Assembly (NCBI RefSeq): GCF_030406045.1
Contig: NZ_CP128988.1
Span: 2,567,001 to 2,631,000, forward strand
DNA length: 64,000 nucleotides
Source of the DNA: Thiohalobacter sp. IOR34
GTDB lineage: Bacteria > Pseudomonadota > Gammaproteobacteria > Thiohalobacterales > Thiohalobacteraceae
Direction of reading: 5' to 3'
This document shows, piece by piece, positions 18,094-26,573 of this stretch; the stretch's first letter is position 1; each line of letters starts with the position of its first letter. The notes beneath the pieces were generated by a model that worked only from the letters and a program-made list of their open reading frames with translations, was not told where the DNA came from and did not search any database. The position numbers were made by a program, and so were the translations under genes.

Positions 18094-19994
18094 AAGGCTT
18101 CCAGACCGCGAACACACTCCACGTCCTCATAGATCCGCTCCGCAGAAGCAGCGAACCGCTCCTTCACTTCCATCCGCCATTCCCGTTCCAGTCCGAGCCT
18201 CGCGGCGATCTCCACGTATTCCTCTCCGCTCGAAGCAATAGTCTCGGTTACACCCATCATTTTCAGGATCGCGCAGGAATGCCGCCCCCGCATGAATCCG
18301 GTCGGCCATGTGACTATGGGCAGGTGGGCATCCACCGCGGCCAGGCCCGTGTTGTTGCCGGACCAGGGCGGATTGTCAAGGAAGACGTCCATGAGGAGAT
18401 TCAGGTTCAGGTAGTCTTCCGGCGTCTGCCGATTGAGCATGATGCAGTAGTCCCCGGCCGAAAGCCCTGCCCGCGCGAACGCCCGTTCGACACGGGCCAT
18501 GAAGCGCTTCACCACTTGCACGCTGGAGATGGCCAGAAAAACGAACTTGGCCTTGGGCACCCGCCTGGCGATCTCCGGCCACAGCCAATCGTATTGCGGA
18601 AGATACTTGAACAACGACTGGCTGCAGAAATAGAGCACCGCACCCTCGGGCAGACCGAAATCGGCGCGCGATTTAGAAGCCCCCCTGGATTGCAGACGGT
18701 CATGCTGATCACGGGAATAACAGTTCGCCATATTCGGCAACCGCACCAATCGCTCGCTGTAGTGCTCCTGGCCGTTTTCCGGTTCCATCAGATCGCTGGA
18801 CAGCCAGTAATCCATGGTGGACAGCCCGGAGGTGATGGGGTGCCCCCAGCCCACGCACTGGATCGGCGCCAGACGCATGGCCGCCATGACCATACTCTTC
18901 GCGTCCATGCCCAGCTCCGGATAGACCAGGATATCGAGTTCATCGGCCGCTATCCGGGCACAGGCCTGCTCCACGCCCCCCGGTACATGGTGGAAGTGAT
19001 CGCTCAGGTGGCGGAATTCCTCGGTCTTCTCATCGACCTTGCCGCCGGTGTGATAACAATATATTTCGAACCGCTCACGGTTCCGGTGGCGCAACCACCC
19101 CAGCAGCCAGACAGCGCCATTGTGAGCCCGCAGAAAGGCGCTGGCATAGCCGATACGGATACGGCCTCCGCCTTTGCGCGGGGCCATTTCCCGCCCCGCC
19201 CCCCATTGTGGAAAGTTGGCCGCCGCCACCTTCTCCAGGATGCGGCCGTATTGCTCCTGGAGGGGCAAGTCGTCACACCCCTGGTACTGGAGATAAAAGT
19301 TGGTGCTGCTCAGGGCACCGCGCAGGGCTGCACGCCGGCCTGAAGTGCTTTTCAGGTCCAGGGACTCTTCCAACCGCCGCAACCCTTGTCGGTAGTCCTC
19401 CCGGTAACGCGCGATCTCTTCTTCGGCATCCAGAATGACCGGCAGCAGCCGCTGGCGTTCCCAGAAAGCCTCCACCCGCTGCGGATCGGCAGCCAGCGCC
19501 TGTTCATAGGCGGCTACCGCCTCGTCCACCCGACCCTGGAGTTTGAGCATGTTGCCATGCAGATAATGGACGCCCCCCTCCTTGGCACCAGTCTGGATCG
19601 CCTGTCGGTAATAGCGCTCGGCGCTGTCGAACCCCCCCTTTTCGCGAGCGACCTCCCCAAGCACAAAGGCGGCCCGGCCCTGCCGGGGATCCAGGTTGAG
19701 CGACTGCTCGGCATGCCTGCGCGCCTCGTCCTGCCTGCCCAGCCTCCACAAGGCCTCGGCGGCCCCCGCCAGCGCGGATGCCTCGTCCTTTTTCAGCGCA
19801 AGGCAGCGCCCGAAACTCTGCAGTGCCTCCGCCGGCTTGCCCAGAGCGAGCCGGATCTCGCCGAGCCGGCGCCAGAGGGCGCCGTCGGCCGACTCCTGGC
19901 GGCAAAGCTGTTCGAGCAGCCTGGCCGCCTCGCCCAGGCGCCCCTTGGCAAGGCAAGCCTCCACCCTCTTGTGCAAAACCTTGGCTCTGGCCAT
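18063..19994 (-). CDS. TPR O-GlcNAc-transferase-like (SPINDLY family) glycosyltransferase
   Basis: The 643-residue protein has N-terminal TPRs (residues ~1-190, e.g. SADGALWRRLGEIRLALGKP, AKEGGVHYLHGNMLKLQGRV) and a GT41-type catalytic region. Family landmarks are CVGWGHPITSGLSTMDYWLS (acceptor/nucleotide site), LYFCSQSLFKYLPQYDWLWP, NPPWSGNNTGLAAVDAHLPI and VTWPTGFMRGRHSCAILKMM, ending near EEYVEIAARLG. Such enzymes transfer GlcNAc or another sugar to Ser/Thr of cytoplasmic proteins or, in some bacteria, build glycans. The gene lies between sulfotransferases and an FkbM methyltransferase, which suggests combined decoration of one product. Acceptor unknown. A possible divergent promoter lies in 19995-20091. 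Confidence 0.9.
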   Translation of the reverse strand: MARAKVLHKRVEACLAKGRLGEAARLLEQLCRQESADGALWRRLGEIRLALGKPAEALQSFGRCLALKKDEASALAGAAEALWRLGRQDEARRHAEQSLNLDPRQGRAAFVLGEVAREKGGFDSAERYYRQAIQTGAKEGGVHYLHGNMLKLQGRVDEAVAAYEQALAADPQRVEAFWERQRLLPVILDAEEEIARYREDYRQGLRRLEESLDLKSTSGRRAALRGALSSTNFYLQYQGCDDLPLQEQYGRILEKVAAANFPQWGAGREMAPRKGGGRIRIGYASAFLRAHNGAVWLLGWLRHRNRERFEIYCYHTGGKVDEKTEEFRHLSDHFHHVPGGVEQACARIAADELDILVYPELGMDAKSMVMAAMRLAPIQCVGWGHPITSGLSTMDYWLSSDLMEPENGQEHYSERLVRLPNMANCYSRDQHDRLQSRGASKSRADFGLPEGAVLYFCSQSLFKYLPQYDWLWPEIARRVPKAKFVFLAISSVQVVKRFMARVERAFARAGLSAGDYCIMLNRQTPEDYLNLNLLMDVFLDNPPWSGNNTGLAAVDAHLPIVTWPTGFMRGRHSCAILKMMGVTETIASSGEEYVEIAARLGLEREWRMEVKERFAASAERIYEDVECVRGLEAFYEEAVSGQS

Positions 19995-20091
19995 GACAGC
20001 ACCCTTGCGCCCGCGCCGGGCCGCGTTGATCCGACCGGCGGCGGATTGTTATGATGAGTCCCAGAATCATACCGAAAAACAGGCCAAGAGG

Positions 20092-21180
20092 ATGCCCGGC
20101 ACCACACCAAAATCATCGGCCGGGGAGGCAAGGGGGGGCTCCACGGAAGCCGGCGAGTGCTGCGGTAACCCGAAGTGTGGAGCGGCGCTCGAACCCTCAT
20201 CCCCCCACCTCGCCGAAGTCTTCCAGCGCGGCGTGCGGCACACAGCCAATCTGCTCCCGCTGTGCCCGGCCTGTTTCACGGCCTGGAAGAACGGAAAACT
20301 GGCGCAGGCCACCTTGCAGGCATGGAAGGTGCTGTGGCTCGCCCGCTCGGGCGAAGTCGACCGCCGGGCCCCGGGGCTCACGGACGCGGCCTTGAAAAAC
20401 TACCCCGGCCTGCAACCCTATTTTCCGGACCGCTACCTCGATTTTCCCGTGGCGGGCGGCCGCATCTATCTCAGATTGCGGGAATCGCCCATGATGCTGG
20501 CCCGTGCCCTGGGGCGTTACGAGCCCGACAAGATGCGCGTGGTCCGGAAGCTGCTGCCCCCCGGACAAACCTTCCTGGATGTCGGCGCCAACAAAGGGGA
20601 TTTTTCGGTGCTGGCCGCCTCTCTTGTCGGCCCGGAAGGCCGCGTTCTCGCGTTCGAGCCCGAGCCGGAAAACTGCACTTGGTTTGAAAAAAGCATGGCA
20701 CTGAATGATTTCGGCCATGTGCGCCTGCACCCGGTGGCGCTCGCGGATTCCGATGGCACGGCTACCCTCCATCTCGGCCAGAAGAGCGGCTGGCACAGCC
20801 TGGTACCTGGGAGGGAGGTCACCGCAGACAGCATCACCGTGGAGACAAGGACCCTGGACAGCCTGCTGACCGATCCTGAAACCAGGGCGCCCGACATGAT
20901 CAAGATCGACGTGGAGGGCGCGGAGCAGCAAGTGCTGGAAGGGGCGAGGCAAACCTTGCGCCATTCACACCCCATACTTCTGATCGATCTGCATCCCCAC
21001 AAGGGCATCTCCCCGGAGGCCATCTGCCGCGGCCTCATCGAGGCCGGTTATCGGATCCATAACATGAAGGCGCCCCATGAGGAAATCGCATCCTTCCCGG
21101 CAACCCTGACCGAGATCCTTGCCCTGCCGGCGGAACGCCGGGATACCCTGCTGGAACGACTGAACAAGGAAGACGCATGA
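20092..21180 (+). CDS. FkbM-family SAM methyltransferase with Cys-rich N-terminus
   Basis: The 362-residue product (start MPGTTPKSSAGEARGG chosen; AAGAGG lies immediately before it, so a slightly different start is possible) carries an FkbM methyltransferase domain. It has FLDVGANKGDFSVLAASLVG (SAM loop, residues ~163-182), RVLAFEPEPENCTWF and DMIKIDVEGAEQQVLEGARQ. FkbM enzymes O-methylate sugars or polyketides. The first ~70 residues are unusual: ECCGNPKCG and LLPLCPACFTAWK could form a small Cys4-type metal site, and I do not recognise the domain. It overlaps the next gene by 4 bases (ATGA), so it is translationally coupled to a sulfotransferase. Confidence 0.88.
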   Translation: MPGTTPKSSAGEARGGSTEAGECCGNPKCGAALEPSSPHLAEVFQRGVRHTANLLPLCPACFTAWKNGKLAQATLQAWKVLWLARSGEVDRRAPGLTDAALKNYPGLQPYFPDRYLDFPVAGGRIYLRLRESPMMLARALGRYEPDKMRVVRKLLPPGQTFLDVGANKGDFSVLAASLVGPEGRVLAFEPEPENCTWFEKSMALNDFGHVRLHPVALADSDGTATLHLGQKSGWHSLVPGREVTADSITVETRTLDSLLTDPETRAPDMIKIDVEGAEQQVLEGARQTLRHSHPILLIDLHPHKGISPEAICRGLIEAGYRIHNMKAPHEEIASFPATLTEILALPAERRDTLLERLNKEDA

Positions 21181-22004
21181 GCTGTTTCTTCGTAGGCGGA
21201 GTCAATCGCGCCGGCACCACCCTGCTCCAGAACATTTTATGCTCCGACGAGACGACCAACCCATTGGTCCATGAAGCGAGTTATCTGCGCAGCATCGTCG
21301 AGGCCTATGTCTTCGGCCTGCAGAAATTTGATGAGCATGGAAAATACTATTTCGACTCGCGCCAGGATCTCCGCGATTTCACGGCCGCCTGGCTCAAAGG
21401 CTTTCTGGACAAGATCCGCGCCCGCTATCCGGAAACGAGGCACCTGGTTCTCAAGCATCCGCCACTGACGCCGCGCCTTCCGGCCCTGCACGATCTGCTG
21501 GCCGCCGCCGGCGAGGACGCCCGGTTCTTCATCATCGTCCGGGACCCGCGCGACGTCGCCGCCTCGCTCGTGCGGGTCGGGGAACGATTGCGTGCGAAGG
21601 GGGATTCCGAAGGCGCCACCCTGCCACGGGACATGGAACAGCTCGGCAGCTATTACATGAAGTGTTACATGCCGGCCCTTGCCCACCAGGACAAGGACTA
21701 CCAGGCACGGATCACCTTGATACGTTACGAGGATCTGGTCCGCGACCCCGAACCCGTCATTGCCAAGCTCCGCCAAGCCAGTGGGCTCGCCCTCAACCTC
21801 TTCGATCCGGGGTCCGACTGGCGCAAAACGGCCATCGACTTCAAGAGCCTGGAGAAGGAAAAGAATGCCTGGCTGTCGCCCCTCTGGGGAAAGGGGCTAT
21901 CCAACCGGCGCGTCGGCGCCTACCGGAACATCCTGAACGAACAGGAGATCCGCGCCCTGGAGAAAATATGCGCGGGCCCCCTCAAGACTTTCGGTTATCT
22001 ATGA
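21177..22004 (+). CDS. Sulfotransferase family protein
   Basis: The 275-residue protein starts MSCFFVGGVNRAGTTLLQNI. The loop GGVNRAGTTLLQNIL is a phosphosulfate-binding P-loop (residues ~7-21) in the extreme N-terminus, as in stand-alone bacterial sulfotransferases. A second motif, DARFFIIVRDPRDVAASLVR (residues ~118-137), corresponds to the 3'-phosphate-binding region, and RITLIRYEDLVRDPEPVIAK is the conserved helix after it. It starts inside the FkbM stop (ATGA) and is followed 21 bp later by another sulfotransferase, so the three genes form one operon. No TPRs and no membrane segment. Acceptor unknown. Confidence 0.88.
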   Translation: MSCFFVGGVNRAGTTLLQNILCSDETTNPLVHEASYLRSIVEAYVFGLQKFDEHGKYYFDSRQDLRDFTAAWLKGFLDKIRARYPETRHLVLKHPPLTPRLPALHDLLAAAGEDARFFIIVRDPRDVAASLVRVGERLRAKGDSEGATLPRDMEQLGSYYMKCYMPALAHQDKDYQARITLIRYEDLVRDPEPVIAKLRQASGLALNLFDPGSDWRKTAIDFKSLEKEKNAWLSPLWGKGLSNRRVGAYRNILNEQEIRALEKICAGPLKTFGYL

Positions 22005-22025
22005 GCAAGGAGAAAGAGGGACGAC

Positions 22026-23111
22026 ATGGGCCTGGAAATCAAGCTCACCGACACCCAAATCAAACCTTCCAAGGATTTCATTGACTTCCTGTTCCGGCTC
22101 CGCTCGGGAGAGAAGTTCAAAGAGAATTGGTTCGACCAATTGAGCGAACGACTCAAGCCCGGCTCGGCGCAACAGGTGGAAGAACGCCTGCGACGCCTGG
22201 AGGGCCAACACCTTGCCGACCCGGTCATCAAGGAAGCGCTACTGAAAAGCTACAACCTCACCGTTGCCCTGCTGATCGGTGAAACCGCCATGGTGAAGCG
22301 CTTCCTTGCGCCCTACCGATTCATCTTTGTTGTCGGCTGCCCGCGTAGCGGTGGCTCCTACCTGACCAAGCAGGCTTATATGGCTCTTGGCCACGACCCG
22401 GAACGTATCCCCGGCCTGATCGCCCATGATGGCTTTCCCAAGGCGTGGCCTTTCTATATTGGTAGCGGGCATAACCAGCACACCGACATGGCACGCTACC
22501 TTGCAGAATACCTGGTCATGGTCGAACTGTTCTTTGCCCACAGAGAGAATCCCGGCCAACATACCATAATCCCCAAAAAAGATATCAATGCAGCATATCA
22601 TGGCGCATTCTTCAACCAGGTCCTCGGCCAGAATACCGAATATATTCTTACGATCCGCCACCCGGCAACAAGCTGCATATCCACCTATGAAAAATCGGGT
22701 GGATTACCAGAGAATCGCAAATTTGCTGTACGCAGCACTATCGAGAGCTTCATACAAAGAGATAACACATTTACAGGAGCCGACGCCCATGATCTTCTAA
22801 GGCAAGATTATTTCGATGTGTATCTCCGTTATTGGGAACAATATCATTATAACCTGGCATTAACCGGCCTATGCACAAACCGTCAACACCAAGTGGTGGC
22901 TTATACTCGTGATTCCATGATTGATAGCGCACAGGCGTTTTATTCTCGCTTTTCAAGCGATGGCTCAGCGGAACCCTTCAAGGTTTTCAACAAAAAAGGG
23001 CGACATCCAAATTGGATCAAAAAAGCCGAAAACGCCATATACAGGGTGCGTGACGTATGGAAGCTGGCGGGCCTGGACTTCCCTCTCGAAGAAATCATGG
23101 AAGTCTGGTAG
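22026..23111 (+). CDS. Sulfotransferase-like protein with extended N-terminus
   Basis: The 361-residue protein has a ~95-residue helical N-terminal part (DFIDFLFRLRSGEKFKENWF) before a P-loop FIFVVGCPRSGGSYLTKQAY (~residues 98-117), which differs from the classical PRSGTT by Gly-Gly-Ser. The second motif, EYILTIRHPATSCISTYEK, resembles the 3'-phosphate-binding region. A good ribosome site, GGAGAAAGAGG, precedes the start. From about 22550 on, the gene becomes clearly richer in A/T than its operon partners, suggesting a chimeric or transferred origin. It is the last gene of the FkbM operon and ends before a bidirectional terminator. I assign it to the sulfotransferase superfamily, with reduced certainty about activity. 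Confidence 0.75.
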   Translation: MGLEIKLTDTQIKPSKDFIDFLFRLRSGEKFKENWFDQLSERLKPGSAQQVEERLRRLEGQHLADPVIKEALLKSYNLTVALLIGETAMVKRFLAPYRFIFVVGCPRSGGSYLTKQAYMALGHDPERIPGLIAHDGFPKAWPFYIGSGHNQHTDMARYLAEYLVMVELFFAHRENPGQHTIIPKKDINAAYHGAFFNQVLGQNTEYILTIRHPATSCISTYEKSGGLPENRKFAVRSTIESFIQRDNTFTGADAHDLLRQDYFDVYLRYWEQYHYNLALTGLCTNRQHQVVAYTRDSMIDSAQAFYSRFSSDGSAEPFKVFNKKGRHPNWIKKAENAIYRVRDVWKLAGLDFPLEEIMEVW

Positions 23112-23141
23112 GTGCAAACCCTGATTCTCTTACCCAAAAAC

Positions 23142-23172
23142 AAACCGGGCCTGGAACTACCAAGCCCGGTTT
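23142..23172. terminator. Bidirectional hairpin terminator
   Basis: A perfect 9-bp stem, AAACCGGGC / GCCCGGTTT, has a 13-base loop and lies between convergent genes. A-rich sequence precedes it (CCCAAAAACAAACC), giving a T-tract on the minus strand, so it can serve the minus-strand gene at 23184 and probably the plus-strand operon as well. Confidence 0.75.
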
Positions 23173-23183
23173 CAGATACAACG

Positions 23184-24397
23184 CTATTCCGCGATGTTCA
23201 ATACTGCCTTGGCCGTCGCCGTGTTGCCAGAAGCATCCGACGCTCTTACGGTTAAATCAAGCCCCTGCGCTTGCAGACTGACCCACCCCTTCCGTTTTGC
23301 GACGCGCAGCATATCGCCATCCTCGACTGCCGCACCGATTATTGCCTCTATAACAGGATCTGGATCACAGACATCATCGGCTTCCGCCTGAATCTCCACG
23401 CGCCCCCTGTGAACCACCCTGGCAGTCCGTGTTTTATGCTTGCGGTCGATAAAAGCTGCAGTAACATCCGGGGCCACGGTATCCTGAACGACAATCCTGG
23501 TTGCAGTTGTCGCACTCAAACCTCCGATGGTTTGCACCTCGGCACTGACAACATGCGTCCCCAATTCCAGGAACAATTCAACCGACGCGCCGCTGGCTAC
23601 AACACTCCCATCCACAGACCAGACAATAGAATCCACAGCGTCACCATCAGGCACGGTAGCTGCAGCAGTCACGGCCACAGAGGAGCCTCCCGCCGTCGAG
23701 CATTCCTGTACCGCTCCACCGCCAACAGTCAACGAGATGGTCGCACTAGGAGCTGCAACTACCCGCTCCAGATGCAACCAGTATGTAATTCCGCCAAACC
23801 CACTGGGGTCACCATTAGGCACATGAGCACTATAATCCACCGTAAAAGGCTCGCCCTGTACACAGGGGGTACTGGAACAGGATACTAAAGCCCGCCCCGT
23901 ATCCGAGGGAAAGTTAGCCGAATCGCCGCCAAGTGGAATATGCGCTATACCATTCCAGGTCACACCCCAGCCGCTAAAATCCAGGGTACCGTCGCCATTA
24001 TCCATTACCGGATAGCCGACCGTCTGGTGCATTCCGGTATTACCAAAGAAACACCATGGCGCATCAAGACCTGCAACCTCCGAGCCGTCGGGGCATCCTG
24101 AATGGCTGCCGGATGCCGGCTGCAGGATGCCGATGATAATTCCGCCAGCAGGACCAGGGGCAATCGGGGTTCGCTCGTTGAGGTCCATTTTCCCATCCCC
24201 GTTAAAATCCATTGCAAAATAGGACCCCGAAGTCACAGCCGAAGCATCGTAGTCGCAAATGGGGTATGTGCCACCAATGACACAATCGTATCTACCTGGA
24301 TCAAAGGACAGCACATCCCCCACATTGAAGGCCCAGGCGCCAACAGCAGCACCCCCCATGGCCATTGACATAGCAACTTGCAGAACCTTTTTTTCAT
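23184..24397 (-). CDS. Secreted EF-hand-motif protein with Ig-like C-terminus; start one base out of frame
   Basis: This is the first of three paralogous exported proteins in the window (others at 31586 and 34995). Shared blocks are SGSYFAMDFNGDGKMDLNER (EF-hand-like Ca loop), FFGNTGMHQT, GVTWNGIAHIPLGGDSANFP, DTGRALV and HVPNGDPSGFGGITYWLHLE. The C-terminal half (from ~residue 235) is a repeat-like Ig/HYR-type region and there is no C-terminal anchor. The best start, ATG at 24395-24397 with GGAGGAAGGA upstream, is followed by seven A's. It would encode a perfect signal peptide (MKKKVLQVAMSMAMGGAAVG) only if the run had eight A's. As given, the frame extends upstream with no signal. Possible causes are phase variation, slippage, mutation or a homopolymer sequencing error. 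Corrected length would be about 404 residues. Confidence 0.8.
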
Positions 24398-24534
24398 TTA
24401 TCCTTCCTCCTTGCCAGTATTGGCGTTTAATCCACATGCGCAACGTGCATTTCCTTCTGCAGTATTCCACATTGCGCTGCATTCGCTTCACATCCTGTCG
24501 ATGCAGGCATTAAAACCCAACACGCTTTCTCTTT

Positions 24535-24755
24535 TAGCCCGGATATTGCACCAAGGATTCGATTCTCAGGGCGAAGCTGGCAAAGCAGGTTGGCCGATCG
24601 CCCGCGGAAGCATAGCCTTAGCCATGGTTCAAGGGGGATCGGCCAGGATGCGAAGCCAGATGCGTTCCCGTGAGGAGCCATTTGCAAGCCTCCCGGCCTT
24701 GTGTGTCAGCCTGCACTCCGATCATGCGCGCCGCCTTGGTGCAATATCCGGGTTA
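24535..24755. mobile_element. MITE copy 2 (221 bp)
   Basis: The left end is TAGCCCGGATATTGCACCAA and the right end, ending at 24755, is its reverse complement apart from the outermost bases (GGGTTA rather than GGGCTA). The internal sequence (CGCCCGCGGAAGCATAGCCT, ATGGTTCAAGGGGGATCGGC) matches copies 1 and 3. There is no transposase. It lies upstream of the secreted-protein gene and 11 bp from the left end of the IS5-family element. Confidence 0.87.
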
Positions 24756-24766
24756 GCAGGCTGTTA

Positions 24767-25573
24767 GGGCGTGTTAACACTAATGCTGATATACTACATC
24801 CATGAAAATTACATCAGCAGAATTCAAAGTCATCGAAAAGTTACTGCCAAAACAGCGGGGTAACGTTTCCATATCCAATTTACAGGTACTCAATGCCATT
24901 TTGTATGTCGCGGAACACGGCTGCAAATGGCGAGGATTACCGAAAAAGTTCGGCAATTGGCATACGATTTACACGCGCGCCAACCGGTGGGCCAAGAAAG
25001 GCGTCCTGGATCATGTGTTCGCCGCACTGCAGGAAAACGATGTCATCAACATTCAGGTGGATCATGTATCGCTCGATAGCACAGCTGTCAAAGTGCATCC
25101 TGATGGAACGGGCGCATTAAAAAAACGGTCCACAATCGATTGGTAAATCGCGCGCGGGCTGGACAACCAAAATTCACATGGTTGCGGCTGACGCCAGAAC
25201 AGCCGTGACGTTCTCGCTTTCTCCTGGTCAGGCAGGTGATGCGCCGGAGGGAAGAAAGCTGCTGAAAACCCTTGAAAATAAAGGATGGGAGGGGACGCAT
25301 GTCATTATGGACAAAGCCTACGAAGGCGATGAAACGCGCCAGTTGGTATTGGAACTTGAAATGCTTCCTGTCGTCCCGCCCAAAAACAATCGGCTGAGCG
25401 TGTGGGAATATGACAAAGAGATGTACAAGAAACGCAACGAGGTCGAACGGCTGTTTCGTCGGCTGAAGGGTTTTCGCCGGATCTTCTCGCGATTCGACAA
25501 ACTGGATTGCGTTTTCATCTTCTTCATTCATTTCGCACTGATTGTCGACGCACTGATTAGTGTTAACACGCCC
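24767..25573 (+). mobile_element. IS5-family insertion sequence (IS427/IS1031-like group)
   Basis: The terminal inverted repeats are GGGCGTGTTAACACTAAT at the left (from 24767) and its reverse complement at the right (to 25573), with TA flanking both sides as a likely target duplication. The length is 807 bp. It encodes one transposase split into two frames across an A7 run, as in the IS427 group. The element sits between MITE copy 2 and the lipoprotein gene and does not disrupt a gene. Confidence 0.9.
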
Positions 25574-25576
25574 TAG
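24802..25576 (+). CDS. IS5-family DDE transposase, two overlapping frames
   Basis: OrfA (24802-25146) begins MKITSAEFKVIEKLLPKQRG and includes CKWRGLPKKFGNWHTIYTR (DUF4096-like N-terminal part) and the first catalytic Asp in DHVSLDSTAVKVHPDG. OrfB continues in the next frame from about 25121 with NGPQSIGKSRAGWTTKIHMV, the second Asp in VIMDKAYEGDETRQ and the Glu in RNEVERLFRRLKGFRRIFSR. The shift occurs at ATTAAAAAAACGG (25118-25124). Removing one A joins the frames exactly, so slippage or +1 frameshifting may make the ~257-residue fusion, or the copy is inactivated. OrfB's stop TAG is completed by the flanking TA. Confidence 0.88.
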
Positions 25577-25664
25577 CTGTTTTTCTCCATATCAACCACT
25601 CCATCCTGGCATCCATTCAGACACGACCCTCTTGGCATGGGAGGAATCACTGCCAAGGAAAATA

Positions 25665-26573
25665 CTATGGGAAATATTCCAAAGTTGGCACATGAACGAT
25701 CTCATTGCCATCCACGTCATAGATCCTGGCGCTGGCCATGGAAAAAGCGGGATCTCCTGACAAACCCGGCGGATGAACAATATATACCGCCAGATAGGCT
25801 TGATTGATCCCTTGTGGCGCAATCACATCAATATAGAGCTGCTGCCCATCCTGCCGCCAGTAGACCATGCGCTGCGTCTTGCCAAAAGCGCCCGGATCCA
25901 CGACCGAGCCACGGACCGTCGATTCCGGGACATATATATTGATGTCAGCCGGATTGACAACGGTTTCGTCGAAATCGACCACCAGTGATGCAGCACCGAT
26001 GACCACCCCGTCCGTGATGCCGAAACTGATCTTTGCATGTGGTGCGGGTTCAAGCCTGGCAAAGTCGGCAGGCACATTACCGGAAAACGCATCCTGCCGC
26101 AGGAAATCGTCAGAACTACCCGCGCCAGCGATGATTTCCAGATTAACGGTGAACGGAGCCGTGACGCCGGAACTGTCGTCATCGACCCCGGCATCGACCG
26201 TCAGATAGGCAATACCCGCGGGCACATCCGGAGGGAGGTTCGCTACCAGCACCGTCTGCACCGGCTCGTGCCCCTCGGACCAGGATATATAGGTATCCAG
26301 GTAATCGGAATAATGCAGGCCCACCGCCCTGCCATCCGGCCGCAGGTTGAACACCGAGCGCACCAGCCCCAGGGCCTGCAGATCCCATGTCTGGCCATTG
26401 ACATCGGTCAGTGTGACCGCGATGGTATCCTTGCGCGCCTTCTCGGTGCCGCCCACCATGACCGAGACGGTATCACCGGCGCGGGCAATGGTCGGGAAGG
26501 TGTTGACGCTGGTGCAACCCTGCAGAAGCAGGAAAAAGGCAGCAAGGTAACCGGCAGCATATTTCATTTTCAA
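25665..26573 (-). CDS. Predicted lipoprotein, possibly partner of the adjacent protease
   Basis: The 302-residue product has a lipoprotein signal peptide, MKMKYAAGYLAAFFLLLQGC, with lipobox LLLQGC, so it should be acylated at Cys20 and anchored in the outer membrane. The mature part is rich in beta strand, with two sections: residues ~25-150 and a C-terminal ~100 residues beginning KISFGITDGVVIGAASLVVD. The stretch LVVDFDETVVNPADI vaguely recalls cohesin or similar Ig-like folds; this is speculative. Its start overlaps the stop of the upstream subtilase gene by 4 bases (ATGA), so the two are translationally coupled. I do not recognise a named family. Confidence 0.82.
   Translation of the reverse strand: MKMKYAAGYLAAFFLLLQGCTSVNTFPTIARAGDTVSVMVGGTEKARKDTIAVTLTDVNGQTWDLQALGLVRSVFNLRPDGRAVGLHYSDYLDTYISWSEGHEPVQTVLVANLPPDVPAGIAYLTVDAGVDDDSSGVTAPFTVNLEIIAGAGSSDDFLRQDAFSGNVPADFARLEPAPHAKISFGITDGVVIGAASLVVDFDETVVNPADINIYVPESTVRGSVVDPGAFGKTQRMVYWRQDGQQLYIDVIAPQGINQAYLAVYIVHPPGLSGDPAFSMASARIYDVDGNEIVHVPTLEYFP

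Noticed and set aside
24535-24755. tRNA or small RNA gene in the MITE (TTCGATTCTC motif and hairpins)
   Set aside because: There is no cloverleaf. The motif is shared by all MITE copies and explained by the fold-back structure.
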